Shown here: in pieces, positions 7,601-12,830 of the stretch | Numbering within the stretch: position 1 is the first letter of the stretch | Layout of the letters: each line of letters opens with the position of its first letter | Source: Anaerolineae bacterium | Lineage (GTDB): Bacteria > Chloroflexota > Anaerolineae > B4-G1 | Reading direction: 5' to 3' | Assembly: GCA_016783285.1 (NCBI GenBank) | Contig: JADHWW010000044.1 | Location: forward strand, 1-16,476 | Length of the DNA stretch: 16,476 nucleotides | Program-made: the position numbers and the translations under genes | The notes under the pieces: generated by a model | Databases searched by the model: none | What the model was told of the DNA's origin: nothing | The model's input: only the letters and a program-made list of their open reading frames with translations

Positions 7601-7772
7601 CGTTGACGCCGAGGATGGGCACGCCGGCCTCGGCCACGGGCGCGGGGAAGCCATCGGGGAGGTCCCGCGTGCGGGTCTGGTGGGCCACGATGACGGACTG
7701 CGCGGCCAGCCCGACGGCGATCAGCAAGACCAATTGGATTGTAGTGCAGAGTTGATTCAGTGGACGTTTCAC
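4653..7772 (-). CDS. Glycosidase-like / O-antigen-ligase (Wzy_C) fusion protein
   Basis: A 1039-residue membrane protein. After an N-terminal transmembrane helix (about residues 9-31) comes a (beta/alpha)8 glycosidase-like domain (about 50-395) with the acid/base motif VWDEPN (Glu182). The expected nucleophile site reads WASQWGW, so Gln303 stands where related enzymes have Glu; hydrolysis may be lost. A beta-rich domain follows (about 400-520), then about a dozen hydrophobic helices (525-1025) with Wzy_C/O-antigen-ligase features: SVYHSPNSAG, REHPWFGVGPGNF and GHPHNVYLDHW. The ligase part would polymerise or transfer surface polysaccharide outside the membrane. GTG at 7772 is chosen because GGAGAG lies 7 bases upstream; GTG at 7787 has no such site. 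At least five repeat elements lie in frame within the gene. Confidence 0.88.
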   Translation of the reverse strand: MKRPLNQLCTTIQLVLLIAVGLAAQSVIVAHQTRTRDLPDGFPAPVAEAGVPILGVNVALEQYDDEGLEAALTRIVEGGFVWVRQPFYWSQIEPSCGTGFLACLGGRLESLPHRFDWTVPDRIMAALARHPELRPVAVLDDCRGAVAAPLPPPADPDRFAAFAGAFAARYGAQVDYYQVWDEPNLAAHWGGGPVNPPAYADLLARTARAIRAADPDSRILLAGLAPTVETGPQNLSDVRYLEQLYQAGAAPHFDIVAGKPYGFNTGPDDRRVDETVLNFSRVLLLREVMVRHGDADKAVWASQWGWNALPPTWTGAPSVWGQTDETTQAAHTVAALERARAEWPWAGAFFLDHLQPAVPLDDPHWGFALIGRDDAPRPLYDAVAAWAAALPDAAPAGGYPALNPWATYEGGWRVGPLGADVGSSGDWATFRFDGPAVALTVRRGPYRAFLYVTVDGEPAHALPRDKTGRAYVVLYDNTPAVVTVPLATDLPPGPHTVEVVAERGQGQWALVDWRVGAEPVRDDFGWKIVGLIGAGLVLAALLVRDARRVDWAALTQQFLAWPEWAQVALIVGLTALLWATAGASWGRDWGSSWLVASLLTLPALAALFALRPDLGATLVAFTAPFYLHPGNMLYRALSLPEALVVLCGVGVGIANLRIYESTNLRISPTDRSVLLLILAVLAASLAADDRWAAIFELWTVFLLPALYYALLRMARLDGRARWRIVDGFVLGGVAVALIGLAQYALGRNVVFAEGGLLRLQSVYHSPNSAGLYLERVWPLLVAVALWGARGRRRALYALALLVVTPALGLTFSRGALLLALPAALLVMGWRAGVGARSPRPYRWAALALVAAGGLALIPLFLHLPRFASLFDLQQGSTFFRLELWRSSLTLIREHPWFGVGPGNFLAVYRTRYVLPSAWQEFNLGHPHNVYLDHWTRMGILGLLAGVAVQVAFFKSANRRVSESASQRVSESASRKAQSPKVGALSVSIGLIGSMAAMLAHGLVDNTLFFPDLALVFFLTLALAQRAHAVSPSDAGPSLV
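4822..4913. repeat. 8-bp-unit array inside the ligase gene, with adjacent small hairpin
   Basis: Seven contiguous 8-bp units cover 4858-4913 (GCTGATTC, four GCTGACTC, GCCGATTC, GCTGATTT). On the coding strand they give an eight-residue periodic peptide, RVSESASQ-RVSESASR, in a loop between predicted membrane helices near residues 957-974. Just beside it AAAGCCC (4822-4828) pairs with GGGCTTT (4837-4843), which encodes the following KAQSPKVGAL stretch. Confidence 0.9.
5250..5276. repeat. 27-bp palindromic repeat, copy 2 (perfect)
   Basis: GTAGGGGCGCGGT (5250-5262) and ACCGCGCCCCTAC (5264-5276) are exact reverse complements around one central base. The copy is in frame in the ligase-fusion gene and encodes VGARSPRPY in a loop between two membrane helices (about residues 833-841). 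Confidence 0.95.
5775..5814. repeat. 8-bp-unit array inside the ligase gene
   Basis: Five contiguous 8-bp units: GATTCGTA, GGTTCGTA, GATTCGTA, AATTCGTA, GATTCGCA. The coding strand gives NLRIYESTNLRIS in a loop between hydrophobic segments near residues 655-667 of the fusion protein. The period is the same as in the other arrays of this window, but the word is different. Confidence 0.9.
7322..7348. repeat. 27-bp palindromic repeat, copy 3
   Basis: The sequence matches copy 2 except at two positions (a C in place of T near the left end, and a C in place of T next to the centre). It encodes CRGAVAAPL in the glycosidase-like domain of the ligase-fusion gene (about residues 142-150), a different reading frame from copy 2 in the same gene. 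Confidence 0.9.
7433..7486. repeat. Double-hairpin repeat element inside a coding region
   Basis: Two adjacent perfect stem-loops: CAGACT/AGTCTG with loop TTCC (7440-7455) and ACAGGCT/AGCCTGT with loop AGAA (7464-7481), flanked by GTGGGGC-like and GTCCCAC-like ends. The segment encodes CGTGFLACLGGRLESLPHRF in the early glycosidase-like domain. The two-stem structure is what one expects of a REP/BIME-like intergenic element, yet it is translated here. Confidence 0.85.
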
Positions 7773-7912
7773 GGTGGCGCTCTCCACACGCAGGTTTGGG
7801 AATAGGGGACATAGCCGGCCCCGTTACACATTAACACTTTTGCACATTAGAGTTATCTTGTAACACTCGAATGAGTCTGTCAAGCATCTTGGCCAGCAGA
7901 TTGGACCCACAG

Positions 7913-7941
7913 TTGACGCAACAGCCACTTGGCAGTATACT
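7913..7941 (+). promoter_or_regulatory. Sigma-70-type promoter of the HEPN-MNT pair
   Basis: TTGACG (7913-7918) and TATACT (7936-7941) with a 17-base spacer. Transcription would start near 7948 and leave a leader of about 80 bases before the HEPN start at 8031. The rest of 7773-8030 separates two divergent genes and shows no other gene. Confidence 0.75.
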
Positions 7942-8030
7942 TGTGCTGAAAGAGTCTCCAAGCGAAAGGGAGCATTTTGAATGTCTTCTCTCCGTGGCTT
8001 CGATGACTTTAGCAGTGAGAGGAATGGGGA

Positions 8031-8417
8031 ATGATTGACATTGGAAAACAAATCGCCTACTGGCAAACGGGAGCCGCTGAAGGTTGGGAAATAGCACAAG
8101 AGTTGATTAACGGCAGAAGGGTACGTCACGGTCTATTCTTCGCTCATCTGACCCTGGAGAAAATACTCAAAGCTCACGTATGCTGTCATATCCACGATCT
8201 AGCCCCCAGAATTCACAATCTGGTCAGGCTGGCTGACCTGGCTGCGCTTTCCTTGAACGTAAGCCAGGTAGACCTGCTGGCAGAAATGAACGCTTTCAAT
8301 ATTGAAGGACGGTATCCGGATCTACTTATGCCTCCACCTTCCTTGGACGAAGCAGAGGATTACTTGCGCCGCACGGAAGAGGTATACCAATGGTTGATGA
8401 ATCAATTGCCAGGATAG
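8031..8417 (+). CDS. HEPN-domain protein (toxin of HEPN-MNT pair)
   Basis: A 128-residue, mostly helical HEPN protein of the PF05168/COG2250 type. Recognisable parts are FFAHLTLEKILKAH (36-49) and the following PRIHNLVRLADLA block, typical of the family's helix-3/loop region. HEPN proteins paired with minimal nucleotidyltransferases form toxin-antitoxin systems in which the HEPN partner is usually an RNase. The RxxxxHxY catalytic motif of the DUF86/HepT branch is not present; an R32-x6-H39 spacing can be seen, but its role is uncertain. GAGAGG lies 8 bases before the ATG. The next gene starts inside this one, giving a 28-base overlap. Confidence 0.85.
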   Translation: MIDIGKQIAYWQTGAAEGWEIAQELINGRRVRHGLFFAHLTLEKILKAHVCCHIHDLAPRIHNLVRLADLAALSLNVSQVDLLAEMNAFNIEGRYPDLLMPPPSLDEAEDYLRRTEEVYQWLMNQLPG

Positions 8418-8719
8418 TCAGACAATACTTGCGAAATCTCATCAAACAGGGCATCCCCGTTCAACACGGGGTCGTCTTCGGCTCTCAAGCGCGTGGTCAT
8501 CCCGATACCTGGAGCGATATAGATTTGCTGGTGGTTTCACCACGGTTTGATAATGAGCGCAAGCGGGCGGACGTGAATCTCCTCTGGCACGTTGCCGCCC
8601 GCACCGATAGCCGCATAGAACCGATTCCAGTTGGACAGCGCCAGTTTGAAAAAGACGACAGCAGCGCCATCATTGAGATTGCCCGCCGCAAAGGTCAAAA
8701 GATATTCCTCACGGCCTGA
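8390..8719 (+). CDS. Minimal nucleotidyltransferase (MNT) antitoxin
   Basis: A 109-residue DNA polymerase beta-type nucleotidyltransferase. The signature GSQARGHPDTWSDIDLLVVS (31-50) holds the Gly-Ser pair and the metal-binding Asp43 and Asp45. A third acidic residue, Glu77 (RIEPIPV), is in the right place. In studied HEPN-MNT systems the MNT enzyme neutralises the HEPN toxin by transferring AMP groups onto it. GGAAGAGGT (8375-8383) precedes the ATG by 6 bases, inside the HEPN gene, so translation is probably coupled. Its 3' end overlaps the tail of the convergent MFS gene by 25 bases. Confidence 0.9.
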   Translation: MVDESIARIVRQYLRNLIKQGIPVQHGVVFGSQARGHPDTWSDIDLLVVSPRFDNERKRADVNLLWHVAARTDSRIEPIPVGQRQFEKDDSSAIIEIARRKGQKIFLTA

Positions 8720-9972
8720 CGTGGCTCGCGCACCGACCAGTGCAGCAAGGCAAACCCCGCCAGTCCAATCACGAATGCCACGACGAAGAGCGCCCGATAC
8801 CCCACCGCTCCGGCCAGCCAGCCGCCGAGCAGCGGCGCAACGACGTTCACGACCCCGACCGCCGTGTTGTTCAAGCCGATGTAGGTCGGGCGCGCGTCGG
8901 GGGCACTGAACTCGAACGCGATCATGATACCAGAGAGCATAAAACCGGCGGCGCTGGCGCCGATAAGAGCAAAGACGACGTAGAACCAGGTGGGGGCTGG
9001 GGCCAGTGCCGCCAGTCCCACGGCCAGCGCGCTGAGCAGTATGCTCGATTCCAGCACCAGTTTGTGTCCCTTGCGGTCGGCCAATGGGCCGAACAGGAGG
9101 TTGCACAATGCCTGGCCGATGAGCATACTGGTGGTGAAATTCCCGGCCCAACTGTCGGGCAGTTGCCAGCGCTGCGCGGCGTAGACGGCCAGAAAACCAA
9201 TCGCCATCCCGCCCGTGGCGATGACGGTCTGGCTGAGCAGATAGCGCCGAAAGTTCGGGTCGGCGCGTAACACAGATGGCAGGCGACGCCAGTACTCCCG
9301 CTGCGAGATGACCGGCTCCTGGCTGGCCCGGGGCGGCTCGCGGGTCAGCGCCAGAAAGATCCACGAGATGGATATGGAGGCTGCCGCCAACGCAAAGCAG
9401 AACACGTAGCCACGGGGGAAATCGTAGTGATTGAGCAGGTGGGTGGCAACGGCCGCGCCCAGCACCCCGGTCGCCGTCCCACCAAAGTTGGCCAGGCCAA
9501 AGAACCTCCCCCGCCGGTCGAGTGGGATGACCTTGGCGATCATGTCCTGCCAGGCGACGGCAACCACGCCCGCTCCCACCACGTGCCAGGCGAACAGCAC
9601 GAAAAAGGCAATCAGGGCCAGCGTGGGGAAGCGGGTGGAGAGCATGGCCGCCAGCGCCATCAGAACCACCGGTAGTCGTTCGGTGAACAGCCCCAGGTTG
9701 ACCACCATCACCTTCTTGCGCGGCAAACGCTGCACCCGGTTGGCGGTAAAGAGTTGGGGGAGGAGCCAGCCGGCGGCGACGATCGTCGAGAGCAGCCCAA
9801 TTACCAGTTTGCTGTCGGTAAAGTGGCTGACGTAGAGCGGCAGAATAGTGCGCGCGGCGATGAAACTGCCCCCCAACCAGAAGAAGGTGCCGTCCAGCAC
9901 GTTGACCACGGCATTGTGCCGGTAATTACGTTCTACCTCTTGTTTCAAGTCAGAATCAATCGTCATTGTCAT
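8695..9972 (-). CDS. Major facilitator superfamily transporter
   Basis: A 425-residue integral membrane protein with about twelve hydrophobic segments and a charged central loop (TREPPRASQEPVISQREYWRR) dividing two halves, the usual MFS plan. The loop between helices 2 and 3 has NRVQRLPRKK, and the matching loop in the second half reads GPLADRKGHK, an MFS motif-A form. No substrate is evident. The start at 9972 (MTMTIDSDLK) overlaps the end of the upstream kinase gene by 17 bases, and a second ATG at 9966 is also possible; no strong Shine-Dalgarno decides it. It is probably the last gene of the operon that starts at 11495. Confidence 0.88.
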   Translation of the reverse strand: MTMTIDSDLKQEVERNYRHNAVVNVLDGTFFWLGGSFIAARTILPLYVSHFTDSKLVIGLLSTIVAAGWLLPQLFTANRVQRLPRKKVMVVNLGLFTERLPVVLMALAAMLSTRFPTLALIAFFVLFAWHVVGAGVVAVAWQDMIAKVIPLDRRGRFFGLANFGGTATGVLGAAVATHLLNHYDFPRGYVFCFALAAASISISWIFLALTREPPRASQEPVISQREYWRRLPSVLRADPNFRRYLLSQTVIATGGMAIGFLAVYAAQRWQLPDSWAGNFTTSMLIGQALCNLLFGPLADRKGHKLVLESSILLSALAVGLAALAPAPTWFYVVFALIGASAAGFMLSGIMIAFEFSAPDARPTYIGLNNTAVGVVNVVAPLLGGWLAGAVGYRALFVVAFVIGLAGFALLHWSVREPRQAVRNIF

Positions 9973-10549
9973 CAGCACGTAACGCCCGGGCGATCTCGGC
10001 AAACACGGCGGCATAATCAACCGTATTCAAGTCCGTCGTATCAATCTCGACGAGGCGGTCGCCGATATCCAGCGGCTGCCACCGGCCGCACAGGAGCGTT
10101 TCTCGGAACTCGGCATAATTCAAGTGGTCGTTATGCCCCGGATGGCGGGCCCCCGACTCTGCTCGCCGTTTGAAGCGCTCAAAGAGAACGTCGCCGTCGG
10201 TGACGCACAGAATTTGCACCGAGTTGAACTCGTAACGCTCCTTGAGTTTGAAGAATCTGGCCGTATCGAACTCGATCTTGAAATTGCTCTCCACGATACA
10301 GGAACGACGGGCAGCCAGTTGCGCCTCCAGGAACTGAAAGAGGAACTCGATGCTGATCCGTCCCATCTTTCTCGACCAGGCCCGATCCTTCCAACCCAGG
10401 GTGTCGAACAACAACTCTTTGTACATATCCTTGCTCATCAGCGGCAACGAAAACTGTTCGGCCACCCGACGGGCGATCGTCGTCTTGCCTGTGCAAGGCA
10501 GGCCCGAAACAATGACCACGATGGGGTTGGGCAATTGTCTACCTACCAC
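9956..10549 (-). CDS. P-loop kinase (AAA_33 / zeta-toxin-like)
   Basis: A 197-residue soluble ATPase fold with Walker A GLPCTGKTT (16-24, Lys22), then SKDMYKELLFD and a CIVESNF strand, as in small-molecule or RNA-type P-loop kinases of the AAA_33 group. The phosphate acceptor is unknown. The GTG start at 10549 is chosen because it directly precedes the P-loop region and has AAAGGA about 5 bases upstream. The gene overlaps both a small upstream ORF (stop at 10539) and the downstream MFS gene. The context suggests a kinase in a modification/transport operon, but a free-standing resistance or salvage kinase fits as well. Confidence 0.82.
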   Translation of the reverse strand: MVGRQLPNPIVVIVSGLPCTGKTTIARRVAEQFSLPLMSKDMYKELLFDTLGWKDRAWSRKMGRISIEFLFQFLEAQLAARRSCIVESNFKIEFDTARFFKLKERYEFNSVQILCVTDGDVLFERFKRRAESGARHPGHNDHLNYAEFRETLLCGRWQPLDIGDRLVEIDTTDLNTVDYAAVFAEIARALRADDNDD

Positions 10550-10646
10550 TATTTCCTTTTGTGTTCAGGTCAACGGAACGGGCACTTTTCCGTAGGATGC
10601 CGATGATTTCATCTTTCACTTCAGGGTACGTGGTTGGTGTAGTCAT
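10539..10646 (-). CDS. Possible 35-residue ORF between ThiF and kinase genes
   Basis: Reads MTTPTTYPEVKDEIIGILRK, continues SARSVDLNTKGNSGR and stops at TAG. The ATG is three bases after the ThiF stop, and the stop lies 11 bases inside the kinase gene, so it fills the gap exactly, as a translationally coupled gene would. The Shine-Dalgarno is weak. I recognise no family. It could be a true small protein, the truncated start of a longer gene (the first half would suit an amphipathic helix), or chance. The E1-type enzyme next door makes a small acceptor peptide worth considering. Confidence 0.35.
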   Translation of the reverse strand: MTTPTTYPEVKDEIIGILRKSARSVDLNTKGNSGR

Positions 10647-10649
10647 AGT

Positions 10650-11495
10650 TCAGCCCAATTGCAGCACCTCTATCACACCCGCTTCCATATCCATCACCAG
10701 CAGCCGCCCGCGCAACAGTTCCCCCCGGCCCAGCAATATCTTGACGACTTCCTGCGTCTCCCATGCCGCCACCGCCATCGGCGTCGTGGCCGGGCACCCC
10801 GGTTGCACCTCGAGCCCTTGCTCCGGGAGGTCGTCCCCCTCGCCGTACAGGCTGCGCAAGCCCGCATCCCCGGGGAATATCGTCATCACCTGGCCCAGGA
10901 AGCCGGCGATGCTTCCGTGTACCATTGGGATGGACAGCGCCTGCGCTCCCTTTTGCAGCACCAGGCGAATGGGCAACCGGTCGAGCGCATCCACTACCAC
11001 GTCCGCACCCTCCAGGAGCCGGGGCAGGTTCTCGCGGGTCAGCGCCACCGCGTGGCCCACCACCTCCACCGCGCCGTTGACCTCGGCGACGCGCCTCCGC
11101 GCTGCCTGAACTTTGTCCGTGCCCAGTTTCGCCTCGGCGCTCAAGATCTGCCGGTTGAGATTGTGCTCCTCAAAGACGTCGCCGTCTATCAGCACCAGCC
11201 GCCCCACGCCCACGCGGGCCAGCGCCTCCACGACGTACCCCCCCAGCCCGCCCAGTCCCACGACCGCCACCGTTGCTCGCAGCAATTTGGCCTGCCCTTC
11301 CAGTCCGACCGTGCCCAGGTTGCGCAGGTAGCGCCGGGGAGCGACGCCCGCCTCCAGCGCCGCCAGTTCCACCTCCCGTGTGGGGCAGTCGAACGTGGCG
11401 GCCAACTCGCGCACCTGCTGGAGGGGGATGACGCGCGCGCCGTCTTCTATCTCTGCCAGTGCGTCAATCTGTCTTTGCAATGTCGCTCTGTCCAT
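10650..11495 (-). CDS. ThiF/MoeB/HesA-family E1-like adenylyltransferase
   Basis: A 281-residue E1-like enzyme of the ThiF fold. The nucleotide loop GLGGLGG and the ribose-binding segment LVLIDGDVFEEHNLNRQIL are intact, with the conserved Asp and Arg. Members activate a C-terminal carboxylate (usually of a MoaD/ThiS-type carrier) by adenylation. A helical N-terminal extension of about 70 residues precedes the fold. The zinc CxxC pairs of MoeB/ThiF are absent; single cysteines occur in FDCP and PGCP. No carrier-protein gene is in the window. The ATG at 11495 has AGGAG 10 bases upstream; upstream in-frame codons lack a site. First gene of a four-member minus-strand operon. Confidence 0.9.
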   Translation of the reverse strand: MDRATLQRQIDALAEIEDGARVIPLQQVRELAATFDCPTREVELAALEAGVAPRRYLRNLGTVGLEGQAKLLRATVAVVGLGGLGGYVVEALARVGVGRLVLIDGDVFEEHNLNRQILSAEAKLGTDKVQAARRRVAEVNGAVEVVGHAVALTRENLPRLLEGADVVVDALDRLPIRLVLQKGAQALSIPMVHGSIAGFLGQVMTIFPGDAGLRSLYGEGDDLPEQGLEVQPGCPATTPMAVAAWETQEVVKILLGRGELLRGRLLVMDMEAGVIEVLQLG

Positions 11496-11532
11496 TGTTT
11501 TCTTTCTCCTCTCGGCACTTGCTCGCGCCTTC

Positions 11533-11560
11533 AGTATACCTTGATTCTGACAAGGGTCAA
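11533..11560 (-). promoter_or_regulatory. Sigma-70-type promoter of the ThiF operon
   Basis: On the minus strand, TTGACC (11555-11560) and TATACT (11533-11538) are 16 bases apart. The spacer contains a small inverted repeat, CCTTG/CAAGG (11539-11543 with 11551-11555), which could be an operator half-site pair. The ThiF start is about 40 bases downstream. Confidence 0.7.
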
Positions 11561-11654
11561 ACGAACGAATGTGGAAGCGTTGTCCCGTGAGATCCCCATC
11601 AGTGTCTTCAGCGCTCCTCATATTCTCAGCGGTTCAGAGGCCCCACGCATGCCG

Positions 11655-11687
11655 ACGGGGCGACCCCAACTGAGGTCGCCCCGTTTT
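11655..11687 (+). terminator. Strong hairpin with T-run, no gene ahead of it
   Basis: ACGGGGCGACC (11655-11665) pairs perfectly with GGTCGCCCCGT (11674-11684) around an 8-base loop CCAACTGA and runs into TTTT. On the plus strand this is a classic intrinsic terminator, but the nearest plus-strand gene upstream ends at 8719. It may end an unannotated small RNA, or stop antisense transcription. Confidence 0.7.
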
Positions 11688-11705
11688 GCTGCCGGGCTGT
11701 TCTGG

Positions 11706-11734
11706 CCCTTCACTTCGACAAGGCTCAGTACAAG
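11706..11734 (+). repeat. Second copy of the 29-base dispersed word
   Basis: Starts CCCTTCACTTCGAC and ends CAAG; it matches the inserted segment in the SH3b gene (3654-3682, opposite strand) at 26 of 29 positions. Here it lies between genes. Confidence 0.8.
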
Positions 11735-11758
11735 GATTTTCTGGTTTTATCGGCAGAT

Positions 11759-11786
11759 AATCTGCGAAAATCTGCGTGAATCTGCG
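11759..11786. repeat. AATCTGCG repeats, 10-bp period
   Basis: AATCTGCG occurs at 11759-11766, 11769-11776 and 11779-11786. The neighbourhood 11496-11805 holds no convincing gene, only the promoter, the hairpin with T-run, the 29-base word and this short repeat. Confidence 0.85.
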
Positions 11787-11805
11787 TCCCAAAAAGATTT
11801 GTCAG

Positions 11806-12028
11806 TCAATCAGGATCACGCACGTGAATCCAGGGGATCCGGCCGATCGGACGGGCTTGCAAGTGGGCGATGTCGTCGTGGGAAATGAAGCGCGGGCTCG
11901 AAGGACTGTTGGCACACGATTCCGAGGGGTTGGTCTGGGATCTGCGACAGGCGATAGTTTAGCAGTTCCGTCTGGAGTGTTTGCCAGTTACTTTTTGTAG
12001 ACAACCTATTGACGGCTTGCTGATCCAT
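11806..12028 (-). pseudogene. Small hypothetical gene, apparently frameshifted
   Basis: The ATG at 12028 has an excellent Shine-Dalgarno (AAGGAGG) and a local promoter. Translation begins MDQQAVNRLSTKSNWQTLQT and continues to about VCQQ (near 11928). In that frame the tail turns arginine/proline-rich and ends at 11816. From about 11930 a neighbouring frame looks better: it reads SPRFISHDDIAHLQARPIGR, then IPWIHVRDPD and stop (11806-11808), and has clearly more G/C in third positions. The simplest reading is a gene of about 76 residues carrying one frameshift. I recognise no family. It could also be an intact 70-residue protein if the first frame is right. Confidence 0.5.
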
Positions 12029-12085
12029 ATTTGTCCTCCTTATGGTCTAACAACTTTTTCTATTATACCAGGTTGGAGGACAAAT
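12029..12085 (-). promoter_or_regulatory. 11-bp inverted repeat enclosing a promoter and hiding the Shine-Dalgarno
   Basis: ATTTGTCCTCC (12029-12039) and GGAGGACAAAT (12075-12085) are exact complements. Between them is the minus-strand -10 TATAAT (12062-12067), with a weak -35 TTGTGA at 12087-12092, 19 bases away. The downstream arm includes the ribosome binding site of the small gene starting at 12028. RNA reading through from the AbiEii gene would fold and hide this site; RNA begun at the local promoter lacks the other arm. Confidence 0.6.
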
Positions 12086-12120
12086 GTCACAATCGCTAGA
12101 TCCAGCAACTGGAAGAACTG

Positions 12121-12160
12121 ATTTCCCAATTTCCCAGTCTACCAGTTTCCCAATCTACTG
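12121..12160. repeat. 8-bp-unit array at the 3' end of the AbiEii gene
   Basis: Five 8-bp units: ATTTCCCA, ATTTCCCA, GTCTACCA, GTTTCCCA, ATCTACTG. The words are the complements of those after tyrS (TTGGGAAA, TTGGTAGA). The TAG stop of the AbiEii gene (12139-12141) and its last residues SRLGNW lie inside the array. Confidence 0.9.
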
Positions 12161-12828
12161 ACTTTGGGATCCAGCCGGTCCAGCATCTCGTTGGCAATGG
12201 AGGTGAAAAAAGACCGCAGCGTTAGTAGATCAAGCGGCTTTCTCATCTCCGGAAGACGGGCAAGTTTATTGACCTGGAGTAACGCGCCTGTGAAGTGAAA
12301 TTCGATCAAGCCCAGGTCCTTCTGCTGGGCCTTGGTGAAGAGTTCTTCAAAATCATATCCGGCCTCCAGAATAAAGTACAGATCCACGAAATCCTTGCTG
12401 CTGGTCCGCCCCAGAATGGCCGTGACCTTGTTGGCGCCGATATTCTCAATAGTGTCAACAATGATACCGCCGATCACTTCCCGTTGGCCATACTGGGGGC
12501 CGAACTCGTGCACCATATCTACCTGAAGCACCTCTTCCTCATTCTCATTGGCCTGGGATGTAAACAGGAACTGCCGAAAGTGCTCCGCCCTTCTGGCGCG
12601 CTTTATGCCCCAGCCCAACCGGGATGCCATCTCCTCGATGCAACGGTCAACCTCTGCCAGTGCGTCGTCGTCATGTGTAAACAGGTCCAAATCGTCGCTC
12701 AGGCGATGATGCAAGTGAAAGGCCGCCAGAGCCGTCCCACCGGTCAAGAAGAAGCGTTGGCCGACAGGAGCAGCGAAAAAGTGCTCCAGGAAGGTACGTT
12801 GTAAGGGTGTCAGGAATTCGTTAGGCAT
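12139..12828 (-). CDS. AbiEii/AbiGii-type nucleotidyltransferase toxin
   Basis: A 229-residue protein of the AbiEii (PF08843) family, toxins of type IV-like abortive-infection systems that use a nucleotidyltransferase fold; studied relatives modify tRNA ends. The core motif FLTGGTALAAFHLHHRLSDDLDLF (27-50) has the Gly-Gly-Thr loop and the metal ligands Asp46 and Asp48; Asp104 (LQVDMV) is a likely third carboxylate. GANKVTAILGR and SSKDFVDLYFI (143-153) are also typical. The gene starts two bases after its upstream partner and is surely co-transcribed with it. The last six residues come from an 8-bp repeat array, so the C-terminus may differ from relatives. Confidence 0.92.
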   Translation of the reverse strand: MPNEFLTPLQRTFLEHFFAAPVGQRFFLTGGTALAAFHLHHRLSDDLDLFTHDDDALAEVDRCIEEMASRLGWGIKRARRAEHFRQFLFTSQANENEEEVLQVDMVHEFGPQYGQREVIGGIIVDTIENIGANKVTAILGRTSSKDFVDLYFILEAGYDFEELFTKAQQKDLGLIEFHFTGALLQVNKLARLPEMRKPLDLLTLRSFFTSIANEMLDRLDPKVSRLGNW

Positions 12829-12830
12829 CG

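Noticed and set aside
8695..11495. True microcin C biosynthesis cluster
   Set aside because: The small peptide does not end in Asn, the E1 protein lacks evident MccB features, and MccE/MccF-type immunity genes are absent; only the general arrangement is similar.
11776..12000. Plus-strand frame with a PDZ-like stretch (NPGDPADRTGLQVGDVVVG)
   Set aside because: The resemblance is short. The same DNA is better explained as the antisense of the small minus-strand gene with strong start signals; no ribosome site precedes the plus frame, and no protease domain is near.
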